Positions 54,765-64,000 of a DNA stretch of 64,000 nucleotides are shown piece after piece. Under the pieces are notes generated by a model. That model was not told where the DNA came from. It made no database searches and was given only the letters and a program-made list of their open reading frames with translations. Within the stretch, counting starts at the first letter, position 1. Each line of letters begins with the position of its first letter. Both the position numbers and the translations under genes were made by a program. The stretch spans positions 129,383-193,382 of the forward strand of contig CAUYUJ010018869.1 in the NCBI GenBank assembly GCA_963575745.1, read 5' to 3'. The stretch comes from Prorocentrum cordatum (Eukaryota > Sar > Dinophyceae > Prorocentrales > Prorocentraceae).

Positions 54765-54803
54765 TCGTCGCCGTCGTCGTCGCCGTCGTCGTCGTCGCCA
54801 TGG
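54722..54803. repeat. GTC/GCC trinucleotide array
   Basis: gtcgtcgtcgtc and gccgtcgccgtc. Confidence 0.95.
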
Positions 54804-55204
54804 CCAGCGACCGCGCCCGCGCCCAGGCGAAGGCGGGCACCCCGCGGCGCCGCCCCGGGTCGGCTCGTCGCCGGCTGCTGCCGGAGGCTCGTCGCCGTCG
54901 TCCTCGCCCTCGTGCTCATCGTCTTCTCTAGTCATCGTGCTACGGCAGAGGGTAACAAATTCGTGGGCACTCCCCCTCTCCCCCAAACTCAAAGTTGGCA
55001 CGCGCGGGGGAGACTGCGGTCGAAGTGCAACTCACCAGCCCCTCCGCCAACCTTGCACATTGGGGGGAGGGGGAGGCGCTGACCCATGATTGTGGCGTGC
55101 GTTTTCGCCACTTTTTTTGTTGTCCGAGGCCTGTAAGAGCTCCAGCTTGCGCACACCCTGGCGCCGTCTCTGGCGGCGCCCCTGGGGCGCTCCGCGCCCC
55201 AGGG

Positions 55205-55310
55205 TCGGGGTGTAGAGGCCGCCCCGGACTACTCGGGGGGCTTGCTGAGGCCAGCTGGGACTATCTGGGGGGCCTGCTGAGGCCAGTCGGGACTACCTGG
55301 GGGGGGGGGC
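55205..55310 (+). repeat. Three ~37-bp tandem units
   Basis: gactac(t/c)...ggggggc(t/c)tgctgaggccag recurs at about 55226, 55258 and 55291. Confidence 0.7.
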
Positions 55311-55344
55311 TGCTGGAGCGCAACCCGAAGCCTTACCATCGTGC

Positions 55345-55541
55345 TACCCCCGTCCCCTATCGTCGCGAAAAACACAAGACGGGAGGTTCTTGGCCGTTCT
55401 TGGCATCCACGGGCCTTCGCCAGGCCTCGGGGCCGTAAAACACCGACCTGGACTGAAAAACCTCTCCAGGGGAATGGGTCCAGACCTCTGGGGGGCGACG
55501 TCGTGAAAAAAGTCACGACGTTGGGGTTCTGGGTGCCCTAA
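55345..55541 (+). mobile_element. Foldback element family E, third copy (diverged)
   Basis: The right end ctggggggcgacgtcgtgaaaaaagtcacgacg...ggttctgggtgcc carries the same hairpin and terminal ctggg as 23931-23964. The left end near 55355 (cccctatcgtcgcgaaaaac) is a weak match. The interior shares gcctcggggccg and cctctccaggg. Confidence 0.6.
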
Positions 55542-55687
55542 GGAACACTGAATCAGGAGCAAACGAGCTTTTCTGGCCACGGCGAGTCTCAGCTTCGAAT
55601 AAGTGATCCAACCTAGATCAAAGGAGCGGCTCGAAAACCAGAGACCACCCTGAGCCCAAAGTGGTTTTTATGTCAGCGTTTTAGCTG

Positions 55688-55822
55688 CAGTCCTCCTCGT
55701 CCTCCTCGTCTGCGCCTCTCTCCCTCCCTCCTCCTTGTCCTCCTCCCTCCTCCTCCTCCTCCTCCTCCTCCTCTTCTTCATCCCTCTCCTCCTCTTCCTC
55801 ATCCTCTCTTTCTCTCTCTCCT
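55688..55822. repeat. CCT-rich tract
   Basis: (CCT)n with gtc and tctctc parts. Confidence 0.9.
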
Positions 55823-56160
55823 TAGCTGTCCTGTGCCCGAGCGCGTGCAGTGCACACGCCAACCTCAGGGCAGCACTGCGTGTGCTAGTCTCATGGCCTC
55901 CTCCCACTCTTCCGTGCGCGCAGCGATGGGCACGAAGCATACTCCCTGGGCCAGGTCGCACGTGCTGTCGCCAGCGAGGGGAGGCAGTCCCAGTCGTTTC
56001 GGAAGGCTCCCGTGGCGCCGTCAGCCTTGTGGAGGCCCACATCGGCGACTTCTCTGCTCGCGCCTGGGCCGGCTCTCGAGCAGTCGCAGGACTCGGCCGA
56101 GAGGGGCGCTTCGCGGCAAGGCCGCCGCTGGAAGTGCAAGCCATGTGGATATAAGAACAC

Positions 56161-56326
56161 CTCGATTTCAGTCGGGCGTGTCCCCCTACAGGGGGATTTT
56201 CGACGAAAAATAAAAAGTATTCAAAACATAATCCAAAATGGTCAACGAATTCAAGAAAGTGTCCCCAGACTATTTTTTGACTATTTTTGAATATTCCCCC
56301 TGTAGGGGGACAGGCCCGACTTAAAC
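56161..56326 (-). mobile_element. TIR element family A, copy 2, with 8-bp target duplication (candidate 166-nt GT-AG intron)
   Basis: The element proper is 56167-56324 (158 bp), with ends ttcagtcgggcgtgtccccc and gggggacaggcccgacttaa inverted over about 28 bp. The flanking octamers acctcgat (56159-56166) and acctagat (56325-56332) differ at one base. On the minus strand they read ATCTAG|GT and ATCGAG|GT, a GT donor at 56326 and an AG acceptor at 56161. Excision joins the open minus-strand frames before (HWHGCHQSR) and after (CSYIHMACTSSGG). The interior is AT-rich with aaaatggtcaa and actattttttga, shared with the copy at 61049. Confidence 0.9.
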
Positions 56327-56522
56327 CTAGATTGATGGCACCCGTGCCAATGCTGCGGGGCGGGAAGGTACGAGATCTGCAGCTGGAACGGCCATGGCCC
56401 GAACTCCCGTGTCCCCATGGTCCGGTTCGTTCTCTGGCTTCTCACGGTGCCGGTAGGGGTGCAGAGGTCATTGCAGCATTGCCAGCAGAAGAGCTTCGCG
56501 CGATGGTAGGCTCTGTCGGGAA

Positions 56523-57306
56523 GTGCGGAGACGCAATATGGAGCTTCACAAGGTGAAGCAACACTGGCCAAGATCACTCCCGAGTCTGCTCCAGTCGTTT
56601 CCCCTCAACAGTGGGCCAGTAAAGGCCCATGCCCTGATTTTACAGCTCGGACGCAAACTCGAGCAGAAGGTTGCCAAGTTGGACAAGTTATCTCAGCACA
56701 TTGCGCAGCAAAGGGCTGCAGTCACGGCGGCGAAAGACGACCTCAGTGGTCAAATCATTGACAGGGGAAGTCATGTCGCCAACACCAGGCCCAGCTCAAG
56801 TCAGACGTGTTCACATTGATGACACTGTTCCAAGTAAAGTGGATGCCAATGCTCTCGTCAACACTGAGAGTGCGTTCGACATCAAAGAGTCGGCTCATGA
56901 GCTGTCACCAGATGACGTCAGCCAGCTCGCGGCGAGGAAGGAAGCGCTCAACGCCCAATTGCGTGATGTCGCCGGTACGTTGTTCGCAGGAGCTACGGAC
57001 AAGGCGAAAGAAAGGAACCCAAAGCTGCTCATGCCGACCATGCGCGCAGGCCGGCCTCCAAGCGTCGCAAGGGCGACGACGGTGCCCTCGTGGAGGCAGC
57101 CCCCCCCAGATCCTGGCGCCGGAGCGGGCTCCGCAGGCAGCGCCAGTGGATCGGGCGGCGCGGAGGCGGCAGCAGCAGCAGGGGCGGTCCCAGTTCCGTC
57201 TACATGTGATGATAAGCTTGAGCGGGACCCGAATGATGTTGGGTCGATGGTGGACAAAGTTTTGGTGACGTCGAGCCAATCAGCCCCCCCTGCCGCTGCG
57301 CCCTGA
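56523..57306 (+). pseudogene. LINE remnant 6: ORF1-like protein with coiled coil
   Basis: Plus-strand LILQLGRKLEQKVAKLDKLS and QHIAQQRAAVTAAKDDLSGQ (56638-56760) form a heptad-patterned coiled coil. After a frameshift near 56760 the frame to 57306 gives ESAHELSPDDVSQLAARKEA, LNAQLRDVAGTLFAGATDKA (second coiled stretch) and a Gly/Ala/Ser-rich tail. The layout matches the ORF1 remnant at 46541-48020. The endonuclease follows on the same strand. Confidence 0.7.
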
Positions 57307-57639
57307 GCGCGCAGGCACGGCTGGCGGGGGACGCCCAGCTCGACGCGTTGAGGCGGCAGGCCGCAGCTCGGCTCGGCAACGCAATGCGTCTCAACGTTGA
57401 CAAGCGTATTTCGCCACTCTCTGGTTCTGGTCTTGAGTGATGCAGCGTCCCAAAGAGGTTCCTTGCGTAGTGCTTGGCTTGGCCTCTCGGCTCATCCTAC
57501 CGCGACACCCCCGCACGACGGCTGAGGTGGCAACTTCGCCGTCAGTTCTGATGTCGTTAAACCGGCTGTGTACCCAGGTGGGGGCAAGTTTGCTTTCAGT
57601 GCATGCGCGTGCAACTGCACGACGTGGGACTCGGTCCAA

Positions 57640-57960
57640 GATTGGTTGCCCGAGGCCCATGTTCTTTCTCCAGGAACATCACTTGGTCGCGGATCGGATC
57701 CCTGAGGCTCAGCAGTGGGTCCTCAGGAGAGGATGAAGTCAGCCTCGGGCGCTTCAGGCGGAGCGGCGGTTCTGCGTCGCTCGTTCCTAGGCTTGGGTTC
57801 TCCTGCTTCTGGCGTCGCACTGGTGCCGCACAGGGCGGTGGCCGCCCAGGTGAATCTTCCTGACCAGGGCCCGTTCCTCGTGGCCAGCTGCTATTTGCAC
57901 GATTGCCAGGAGTCATCGGATCATGCCGCATTCATTGTGGGCTGGTCAGTGCCACCCCTC
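57640..57960 (+). pseudogene. LINE remnant 6: endonuclease domain, N-terminal part
   Basis: The plus strand has MFFLQEHHLVADRI (catalytic Glu, near 57660-57700), then after a frameshift SASGASGGAAVL (near 57730-57765) and RAVAAQVNLPDQGPFLVASC then YLHDCQ (57832-57907), the order expected in the first half of the EEP fold. The Asp/Asn and His motifs of the second half were not found; downstream frames to 58260 are ambiguous. Confidence 0.7.
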
Positions 57961-58315
57961 CTTGCACTCCCTTGTCTCTTCCACGCCTGCGACGAGCGTG
58001 GCCCGACATTTTTGAAGTGCCCAAGCGGCAACCCAAGTCGTGGAGTGGCGACGGATGCCCCGTCGGGGCCCTTTTCCTGTCTGCGAAATGCCCGCGGCGG
58101 TCCATGCCCAGCTTCGAGGTTCTCACAGCCGCTGCCAAGCCGAAGCCGAGCTCGCGTTCTTCAGCCCTCAGCACATCAAGGGTCTCCTGCAGAAGGCTGT
58201 CCCGAGGCTCCTGAAGGTGTCGGTCGCAGACAAGTTGGGGTTGTCTTGGAGCGTGCGTGTTGAGACGTTGTGAAGGCTCAGGCAAAGTCTAGCACATTCA
58301 CCGCCCTCGAACGAG

Positions 58316-58520
58316 GTGCGATGTGTAGTTTAGCGTGTGATGCTCCTTGTGCCACTGACAAAGCCATCGAGCTAGGCGAACAACTCGCGAGGAGAGGCAG
58401 CGCTCTTGCCGACCAGGCTGCTAAGGACGGAGCGCCGGCGCATCCCAGGGTTTCTGCGGACGAGCGCGCCGAAATTGACCGCCTGGTGAAGGCGCGCCGC
58501 GAAGTTGCCCCCCAAACGGC
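58316..58520 (+). pseudogene. LINE remnant 6: end of RNase H domain
   Basis: Plus-strand ATDKAIELGEQLARRGSALA then DQAAKDGAPAHPRVSADERA fits the last helix of RNase H with its Asp (Ala-Asp-Gln-Ala) and the tail that follows. The RT between the endonuclease and this piece is absent, so the copy is internally deleted. GC-rich imperfect repeats (gaggccccc) begin at 58540. Confidence 0.6.
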
Positions 58521-58539
58521 TCCGGCCCAACCTTGGCGG

Positions 58540-59560
58540 GGCCCCCGCGCGCCCGAACCTTCCGCCCCAAGGGGCAGGCCCCCGGGAGGCCGAGGCGCCG
58601 GGGCCCCCGCGAGGCCCCCGCGAGGCCCCCAAGAGGCTCCCAGGGGGCCCCGAAGCGGCCCCAAGTGGCCCCCGAACGGCCACAAAGGGCCCTCCAGACT
58701 GCCGTAGAGGTCGCCAGGATGCCTCCAAGAGGCCTGCGGCTCGAACCCCGCGCATCGCCCCGGGTCTCCCGAGGCCCCAGGTCGACGCGGACGTGGGTGG
58801 CGACTGGCATGAATGTCGGGGCCGCGGTAGAGCGCTGGCGAACGGGCTGCTTGTCGGCCGCGGGGGGCTCCTGCGCGTGGAGCTCAGCATCCACGACCTT
58901 CACAGGAGCGCCGCGTGCCACTCGAGGCGACAAGTAAGACACCGGGAGTACCATCTCCATGCCAACGCACGTAGGGAGGACACTGGCGAGCTTGGCGGTC
59001 GCACCGATGTTGGCGCAAGCGCGCATGTCGTCGTAGTCCTTCCGGGTGAGCTTAGCGGAAGATCTGTCGATAGCTGGAGGGTAAAAGAGGGCTGTGTGCG
59101 CGTGCTTGGCGTTCATGCGCGTGTGCGCGCGCATGGTGAATGACGCCCTGCGCCGCTCGCGGGCGCGCTCGCACTATCCCCCCGCGCCACGGAGTCGAGG
59201 ATAATCCTCGAGTTTGTCCCAGACGTCGTCTCTGATTTGTTTGCCGCCCTTCGTCCGCATGGCCTCGAAGATGCGCGACAGGTCTGTGGGAGGCACAAAG
59301 ACAGACTAGTACGATATGTCCTCCTTGGAGGCGCGCGTCCGACCCGAACATGCAGCGCGTCCCTCTTGTAGTCTATTGTTTCCCGAGCGGTGTGGCCAGA
59401 AAACGCCCCCCCCCCCCCCCCCCCCGCGACGCATATACTATTATAAGATTTATCGGTGCGCGCGTCGCCCTTGGGGGGGGGGCGACGCACATGTAGTACA
59501 AGTATGTTAGGGTGACGCCGAGTCTGGCTCGTCGAACCGCTTCACGCTCGCGAGCTCGAG
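58540..59560. other. Unassigned; GGCC-like repeat and a 23-base C-run
   Basis: 58600-58700 has gaggcccccgcgaggccccc-like units. 59403-59425 is a C-run. No gene is recognised. Confidence 0.5.
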
Positions 59561-59561
59561 G

Positions 59562-59885
59562 GGGAGGAGGAGGAGCAGGAGGAAGAGGAGGAGCAGGAGG
59601 AGGAGGAGGAGGAGCAGGAGGGGGAGGGGGCGGAGGAGGAGGAGGAGGAGGAGGAGGAGGAGGAGGAGGAGGAGGAGCAGGAGGATGCGGAGGCGGAGGC
59701 GGGGAGGATCAGGAGGAGAGGCGGAGGAGGAGGAGGAGCAGGAGGGGGGGAGGGGCGGAGGCGGAGGCGGAGGCGAGGAGGAGGAGGCGGGGCGGGGGCG
59801 GAGGAGGAGGGCAGGAGGAGGAGGACAGGAGGAAGAGGAGCAGGAGCAGGAGGAGGAGGGAGGAGGATGAGGAGGAGGAGGAGTC
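59562..59885. repeat. GGA/GGC trinucleotide region
   Basis: Long (GGA)n with gca and ggc units. Gly-, Arg-, Glu- and Ser/Pro-rich ORFs are artefacts. Confidence 0.95.
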
Positions 59886-60440
59886 CGGCGCCCAGGGCCG
59901 GTCCCCGAAGGCCGGCCGTGTATTGCACACGCCCAGCCAACAAACTACCGCCCGGAAATCAGCAACAGCTGCGCAGGAAGGGCATAGGGGGTGACCACGT
60001 CGCCTGTGAAGACTCGCGGCCCAGCGGTTCCGACATGGTGCGTTGGGAGCCAAAGGCATCCCAATCGGAACAGCTGGCACGGCATACTGGGGAGCACAAG
60101 CTCCCCAGCCCTGGGTGGGCACAAGGCCCCGTGGGACTTACATGGCACAAGCCACCGCCTCCCGAGGAAATGCCGATCCCTGAGGGGCAGACCACAATGA
60201 AATGACCGCACAAGCGCCGCTACCCGCCTTCACCAGCAGGGCCAGGCTGAGACTGGGGCCGTGCTACACCCAACGACGGGAGACCCGTCGATACAGGTTT
60301 CGCAACGTCCACCCCAAGCCCCAGAGCCCGCGGTTCCAGAAAAATCGGCCGGTTGCACCCCGCCCAACCTGCGAAAGAAAGAAATGCCGTGTACAGTGTG
60401 CCCCAGAGTGCTCGGCACTGACACCATGAAAACAGGTGCC
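59886..60440. other. Unassigned
   Basis: Short overlapping ORFs on both strands, none recognised. Confidence 0.4.
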
Positions 60441-60449
60441 AGGCCTCAC

Positions 60450-60955
60450 CGGAGGGGCAGGAGGAGGAGGCGGAGGAGGAGGAGGAGGAGGAGGAGGTGG
60501 AGGAGCAGGAGGGAGGAGGAGGAGGAGAGAGGGAGGCGGAGGCGGAGGCGGAGGCGAAGGAGAGAGGAGGAGGGTAGGAGGAGGAGAGAGGAGGAAGGGG
60601 GGGAGGCGGGGACTAGGAGGAGGAGGAGCAGGAGGCGGAGGCGAAGGAGGAGCAGGAGGAGGAGGAGGAGGAGGGAGAGGAGGAGGAGAGGAGGAAAGGA
60701 GGAGGAGGAGGGCGGAGAGAGAGGAGAGGAGGAGGCGGAGGCGGAGGCGGAGGCGAAGGAGGAGGAGGATGAGGAGGAGGAGGACTAGAGGAGAAGGAGG
60801 AGAGAGGAGGGAGGAGGAGCAGGAGGAGGAGAGGCGGAGGCGAGGCGGAGGGAGGAGGAACAGGAGGAGGAGGAGCGGAGGAGGAGGAGGAGGAGGAGGA
60901 AGAGGAGGAGGAGGAGGAGGAGGAGGAGGAGGAGGAAGAGGAGGAGGAGGGGGCA
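60450..60955. repeat. GGA/GGC trinucleotide region
   Basis: About 500 bases of GGA with GGC and GAA variants. It ends 90 bases before a family A element. Confidence 0.95.
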
Positions 60956-61046
60956 CCCCACGCGGCAACGGCGGCGGCGACCAGCAGGAGCTGCCGGGCC
61001 CGGCGTGCGCCCCGCGCCGGCTGAGAAGCGCTCCCGTGCGGCGAAG

Positions 61047-61203
61047 GCTTCAGTCGGGCGTGTCCCCCTACAGGGGGGTTTTCGACGAGAAATAAAACAG
61101 ACTCAGCAAAATACTCCGAAATGGTCAAGAAATGCAGAAAAATGATCCCCATACTATTTTTTAATATTCACCCTGTAGAGGGACAGGCCCGACTTAAGCG
61201 AAG
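61047..61203 (+). mobile_element. TIR element family A, copy 3, with perfect 8-bp target duplication (candidate 157-nt GC-AG intron)
   Basis: The element proper is 61049-61197 (149 bp), ends ttcagtcgggcgtgtccccc and gggacaggcccgacttaa. The octamer gcgaaggc is duplicated exactly at 61041-61048 and 61198-61205. On the plus strand it reads GCGAAG|GC, giving a GC donor at 61047 and an AG acceptor at 61203. Excision keeps an open plus-strand frame (RRLRSAPVRR|RRSERSTGRP). The interior matches copy 2 (ttttcgacga, aaaatggtcaa-like and atactattttttaatatt). Confidence 0.9.
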
Positions 61204-61205
61204 GC

Positions 61206-62425
61206 GGTCCGAGCGCTCCACAGGACGCCCACAGGGGGGAGCCTTCCAGATCCCCGTGCACATTTCGGCGGCGAGCCCCGGGGGGGAAGTGAGAAGGGGC
61301 GGGCCTTTTCCGAAGGCTCGGGAGTCCCCCGGCCTTCCGAGCAGTGTTCTAGGCCTTCCCCGAAGGCACGGAACACTTCTCGGAAGGCGCGAGGGCTTCT
61401 GAAAACTCCCGCTGCATTCTGAGAAGGCCTTCTCCTTCTCACTTCCCCCGCTCGCTCGCCGCCGAATATTGAAGCGATGGACTACCGTTTTGCCGCGATG
61501 CTGCTCGGCCTGTTGCGCCCTCTGCTCTCGCGACCACGGCGCTGCTTGGCCTGCGCCGCACCACTTGCCTCGCAGCCTCCCCAGCTAACTCGCCGCCGCC
61601 TCGCTTGGATGATCGTATTAACTGGCAACCAGACGGCAGAAGTGTTGGTCTCCAGCGTACTCGACAAAACATTTCCGCTGATCCTAATCATCATCCTGAA
61701 CACCATGCTGAAGCGATCATGCGTCTTGACCCCACATCATCGACCCATAATACCTAGATCACGATGAGGTCGTCATGATAGCGTGATCGAAACATGTATT
61801 CAGCTCATCACGGTCATCGTCATCCTCGTCATGCGCCCCCCTTCCCGGCAGCAGCAGCAGCAGCAGCCAAAGTAGCAACGGAAGCAGCAGCGACACCGTT
61901 CAGCACCAGCTAGTATGCAGCACCACCATTCAGCAGAGTTAGATTGATGTTAAAGGTACTTCCCCCATCATGAGCATCAGCATCAACTTCAGCAGCATCG
62001 GCGTCCTCATTCTAACGCTACTGGTTCTCACTCCGTTGCCGCTGCTGTCCGGAGCCCCCGTAGCCGTTCGCGGCAAGCGGAAGGGACAAATTCTGGACAG
62101 CCTGCCAGCACGGGGCTCTTCAGCCTGCCTGTGCGGTGCTCTCCAGCTTGCTTGTGCTGTGAAACCTGCCTGCGCGATGCTCGTCAGCGTGCTTGCTCGG
62201 TACTCCCCACGGACATGCTTCGAGCCCGGGAAGGGGGCAAACGATAGGAGCACGCGTAAAACACATAGGATTCGAGCCACAATAGAGGGACAATCTATGG
62301 GATTCGTAAAACACACAGGACCACCGTGACCATCATCACAATAACCATCAACAACATCGTCCCCATCGCTAGCATCTGTGGGACATCTGGAAATCTACAC
62401 CCCCCAGCTGCTATTGGGGTGCGTT
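61206..62425. other. Unassigned
   Basis: 61300-61440 repeats ttcc(g/c)gaaggc and ttctgagaagg phrases. A plus-strand ORF 61477-61767 ends in a hydrophobic stretch (FPLILIIILNTML), unrecognised. 61850-61870 is (CAG)n. 62110-62220 repeats gcctg(t/c)gc(g)gtgct(c)tccag-type phrases. Confidence 0.45.
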
Positions 62426-62428
62426 GCT

Positions 62429-62512
62429 GGGGTAACTTTTCTCGCGAGGCGATCCAGCATGTTCCCCGATGGTCCTCGCCGAGACAAGCGCACACGTCCG
62501 AGCGATGACAAG
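62429..62512 (-). mobile_element. TIR element family B, copy 5, left-truncated
   Basis: Keeps the right half: gatccagcatgttcc, cctcgccgagacaagcg and cacacgtccgagcgatgac. The left inverted end is not present. Confidence 0.75.
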
Positions 62513-62631
62513 ACACAGATCAACGACCTGACCGGGCCCACGGTGGGCGGGACGGCGCCCTCTGAGCACCCGGCTGCAGCGCCGCGCGCGCAACGCGCAG
62601 CAGTGCGCGGTCGTCGACATCCTGCGGGCGG

Positions 62632-62945
62632 CTCCTCGTCGTCGTCGTCGTCGTTGCCGTCCATCCTTCCTCTGCCTATTCATGTTTCTCCTCCTGATCC
62701 ACCGTTTCCGCAGTCCTCCTCTTCGCCCCTCCTCCTCCTCGTCCTCCTCCTCCTCCTCCTCGTCCTCCTCCTCCTCCTCCTCCTCCTCCTCCTCCACCTG
62801 TCCTCCAACTCCTATCCTTCTGTCCTCTCCCTCCTGTTCTCCTGTCCTGCTCCTGTCCTCATGGTGATCCCCTGCCTGTCCTCCTCCTCCTCCTCCTCCT
62901 CCTCCTCCTCCTCCTCCTCCTCCTCTTCTCGATCCTCCTCCTGCT
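62632..62945. repeat. TCG and CCT microsatellite cluster
   Basis: (TCG)n at 62636-62653, (CCT)n at 62725-62800 and 62880-62935. Confidence 0.9.
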
Positions 62946-62949
62946 ACTG

Positions 62950-63300
62950 CGCCTCTACCACCTCATCCTTCCTCTACTCTCCCGCTCCTGCCTGCTCCTC
63001 CGCCTCCGCCGGGGAGCGCCGCTGCTGGCGGAGCAGTCCCGTAGAACAGCCGGCGTACCCACCTGCAGGAACCAATCCAGGCGGACCCTACCATGTGTAT
63101 GCATGTGGGTATATCATGTCGATGTGTCTATGCATCTGTACATGATGGATACACATGCCTGGCTGCGGAAAGGGCCTCGCCGGAAGGCGGCGGAAGACCA
63201 GTGGACTCCAGCGGAAGTGAAACGAGGGCGGCTCCGTTGGCGGGGCCACACATATGAGCCAGCGCAGACTCCAAATATCTCACAAGATCTAAAACTGAAG
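62950..63300. other. Unassigned
   Basis: No recognised gene. Positions 63090-63150 are comparatively AT-rich. Confidence 0.4.
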
Positions 63301-63795
63301 TGGACTGGAATGGACTGAAGTAGACTGGATTGGAATACGCTGGATGGGACTGGGCTGGACTCTACGCCACTCGACTCTGCTCTTTTCTACTCGGCTCTAC
63401 TCTACCATGTACCCTATATTCTATCCTAACCTACTCTACTCCTACCCTGTTATGTGTTAATATGCTCTCTTCTGCTGCATCCGGCTACGATGCATTATCC
63501 TTCACTTTGCTCTACTCTACCCTACTCGAATGTTGTATACCGGCTCTAGTGAACCATCCACCCTTCTAATCGATTTGATCTTATTTTAATTTATACGAAC
63601 CTGCTCGACTCTACTCTCTACACTGCTCTGCTCCTACTGTACTCTACTCTACCCTATTCTACTCTACTCTTTTCTGCTCTGCTCTATTCTACGCTACTTC
63701 TATTGTATACTCCTACGTTCGTCAATGTTTCCTCTACTCTCCTCGAATCTGCTTTACTCTACCCTGCTGTACTCCATTCTACTCGGTCCATATTC
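63300..63795. repeat. Degenerate TACTC pentamer array
   Basis: ctactctactctaccct-type sequence, preceded by tggactgga(a/c)tgg units (63300-63360). Similar short tracts lie at 38535-38570 and 39990-40045 in both arms of the inverted repeat. The last 200 bases of the window hold nothing recognised. Confidence 0.85.
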
Positions 63796-64000
63796 CTTAC
63801 CAGTATATGCTCATAGTCAACACCTTGGCAGGCCGATGAGGGCCCAAGCAGGGAACCCCCGTCCTACGTGGAGAAACAACTGACAGTAGACGGTTTCCGT
63901 TTCAATGTGCACATTACGTCGTCCGCGGAGCAAGCTGCGTGGCAAGACTGGGACGGGGCGCACGTCCCCCGCGCAAATTGCCGAAATGTCAGTCTCGCCT

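Noticed and set aside
59562-60955. Gly/Arg-rich ORFs resembling cell-wall or RNA-binding proteins
   Set aside because: Pure GGA/GGC microsatellite translation. No RNA-binding or signal sequence is seen.
1-64000. tRNA, rRNA or intact spliced-leader RNA genes
   Set aside because: Scanning for T-loop ggttcga contexts and for the full leader on both strands gave only isolated partial matches without clover-leaf flanks. The single leader-like hit is degenerate (29092).

Overview
The window reads as nuclear DNA of a dinoflagellate, possibly a Prorocentrum-like species (the genus is a guess). Reasons: GC-rich DNA crowded with GGA/CCT and other simple repeats; decayed LINE-type retroelements with the coiled-coil ORF1, endonuclease, RT, RNase H and Cys/His layout familiar from dinoflagellate genomes; a degenerate dinoflagellate spliced-leader sequence directly upstream of an ATG (29071-29117); and short terminal-inverted-repeat (TIR) elements whose target duplications carry splice-like AG|GC, AG|GT or AG|GA junctions, as expected of 'introners' in a lineage that tolerates GC and GA donors. 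No bacterial, plastid or mitochondrial gene organisation, rRNA, tRNA or CRISPR array was seen.

Layout. 1-5.5 kb: tandem and simple repeats, including an 11-bp satellite and seven ~91-bp units. 6.0-8.4 kb: minus-strand LINE remnant (ORF1 tail, endonuclease, post-RT domain). 8.5-16.6 kb: simple repeats, GGCC-type degenerate repeats and unassigned sequence. 16.8-22.3 kb: minus-strand LINE remnant (RT, zinc-binding segment, RNase H, Cys-rich tail) whose downstream end runs into a protein of ~40 eleven-residue repeats. 22.5-26.4 kb: an RT scrap, then an unrecognised split gene on the minus strand whose frame is restored when TIR elements of 156, 829 and 140 nt are removed. 26.6-30.6 kb: two large tandem arrays, the spliced-leader relict with a basic ORF, and GGCC repeats. 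31.1-34.4 kb: minus-strand LINE remnant (endonuclease end, RT, zinc fingers). 36.2-42.6 kb: a ~6.4-kb imperfect inverted repeat. 46.5-52.3 kb: plus-strand LINE parts in the order ORF1, RNase H, endonuclease, RT. 52.5-55.5 kb: a cluster of foldback elements. 56.1-61.2 kb: two more introner-like elements and an internally deleted LINE (ORF1, endonuclease, RNase H end). 61-64 kb: unassigned sequence and a degenerate TACTC array.

Nothing here is a clearly intact, recognisable host gene. The main interest is the mobile-element biology: three full-length copies of one TIR family each have an 8-bp target duplication (two perfect, one with a single mismatch) containing AG|GY; a second TIR family has five copies, one nested inside the first; and one insertion split reading frames that can be rejoined exactly. 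All reading was by eye, so frame joins, identities and copy numbers need computation.
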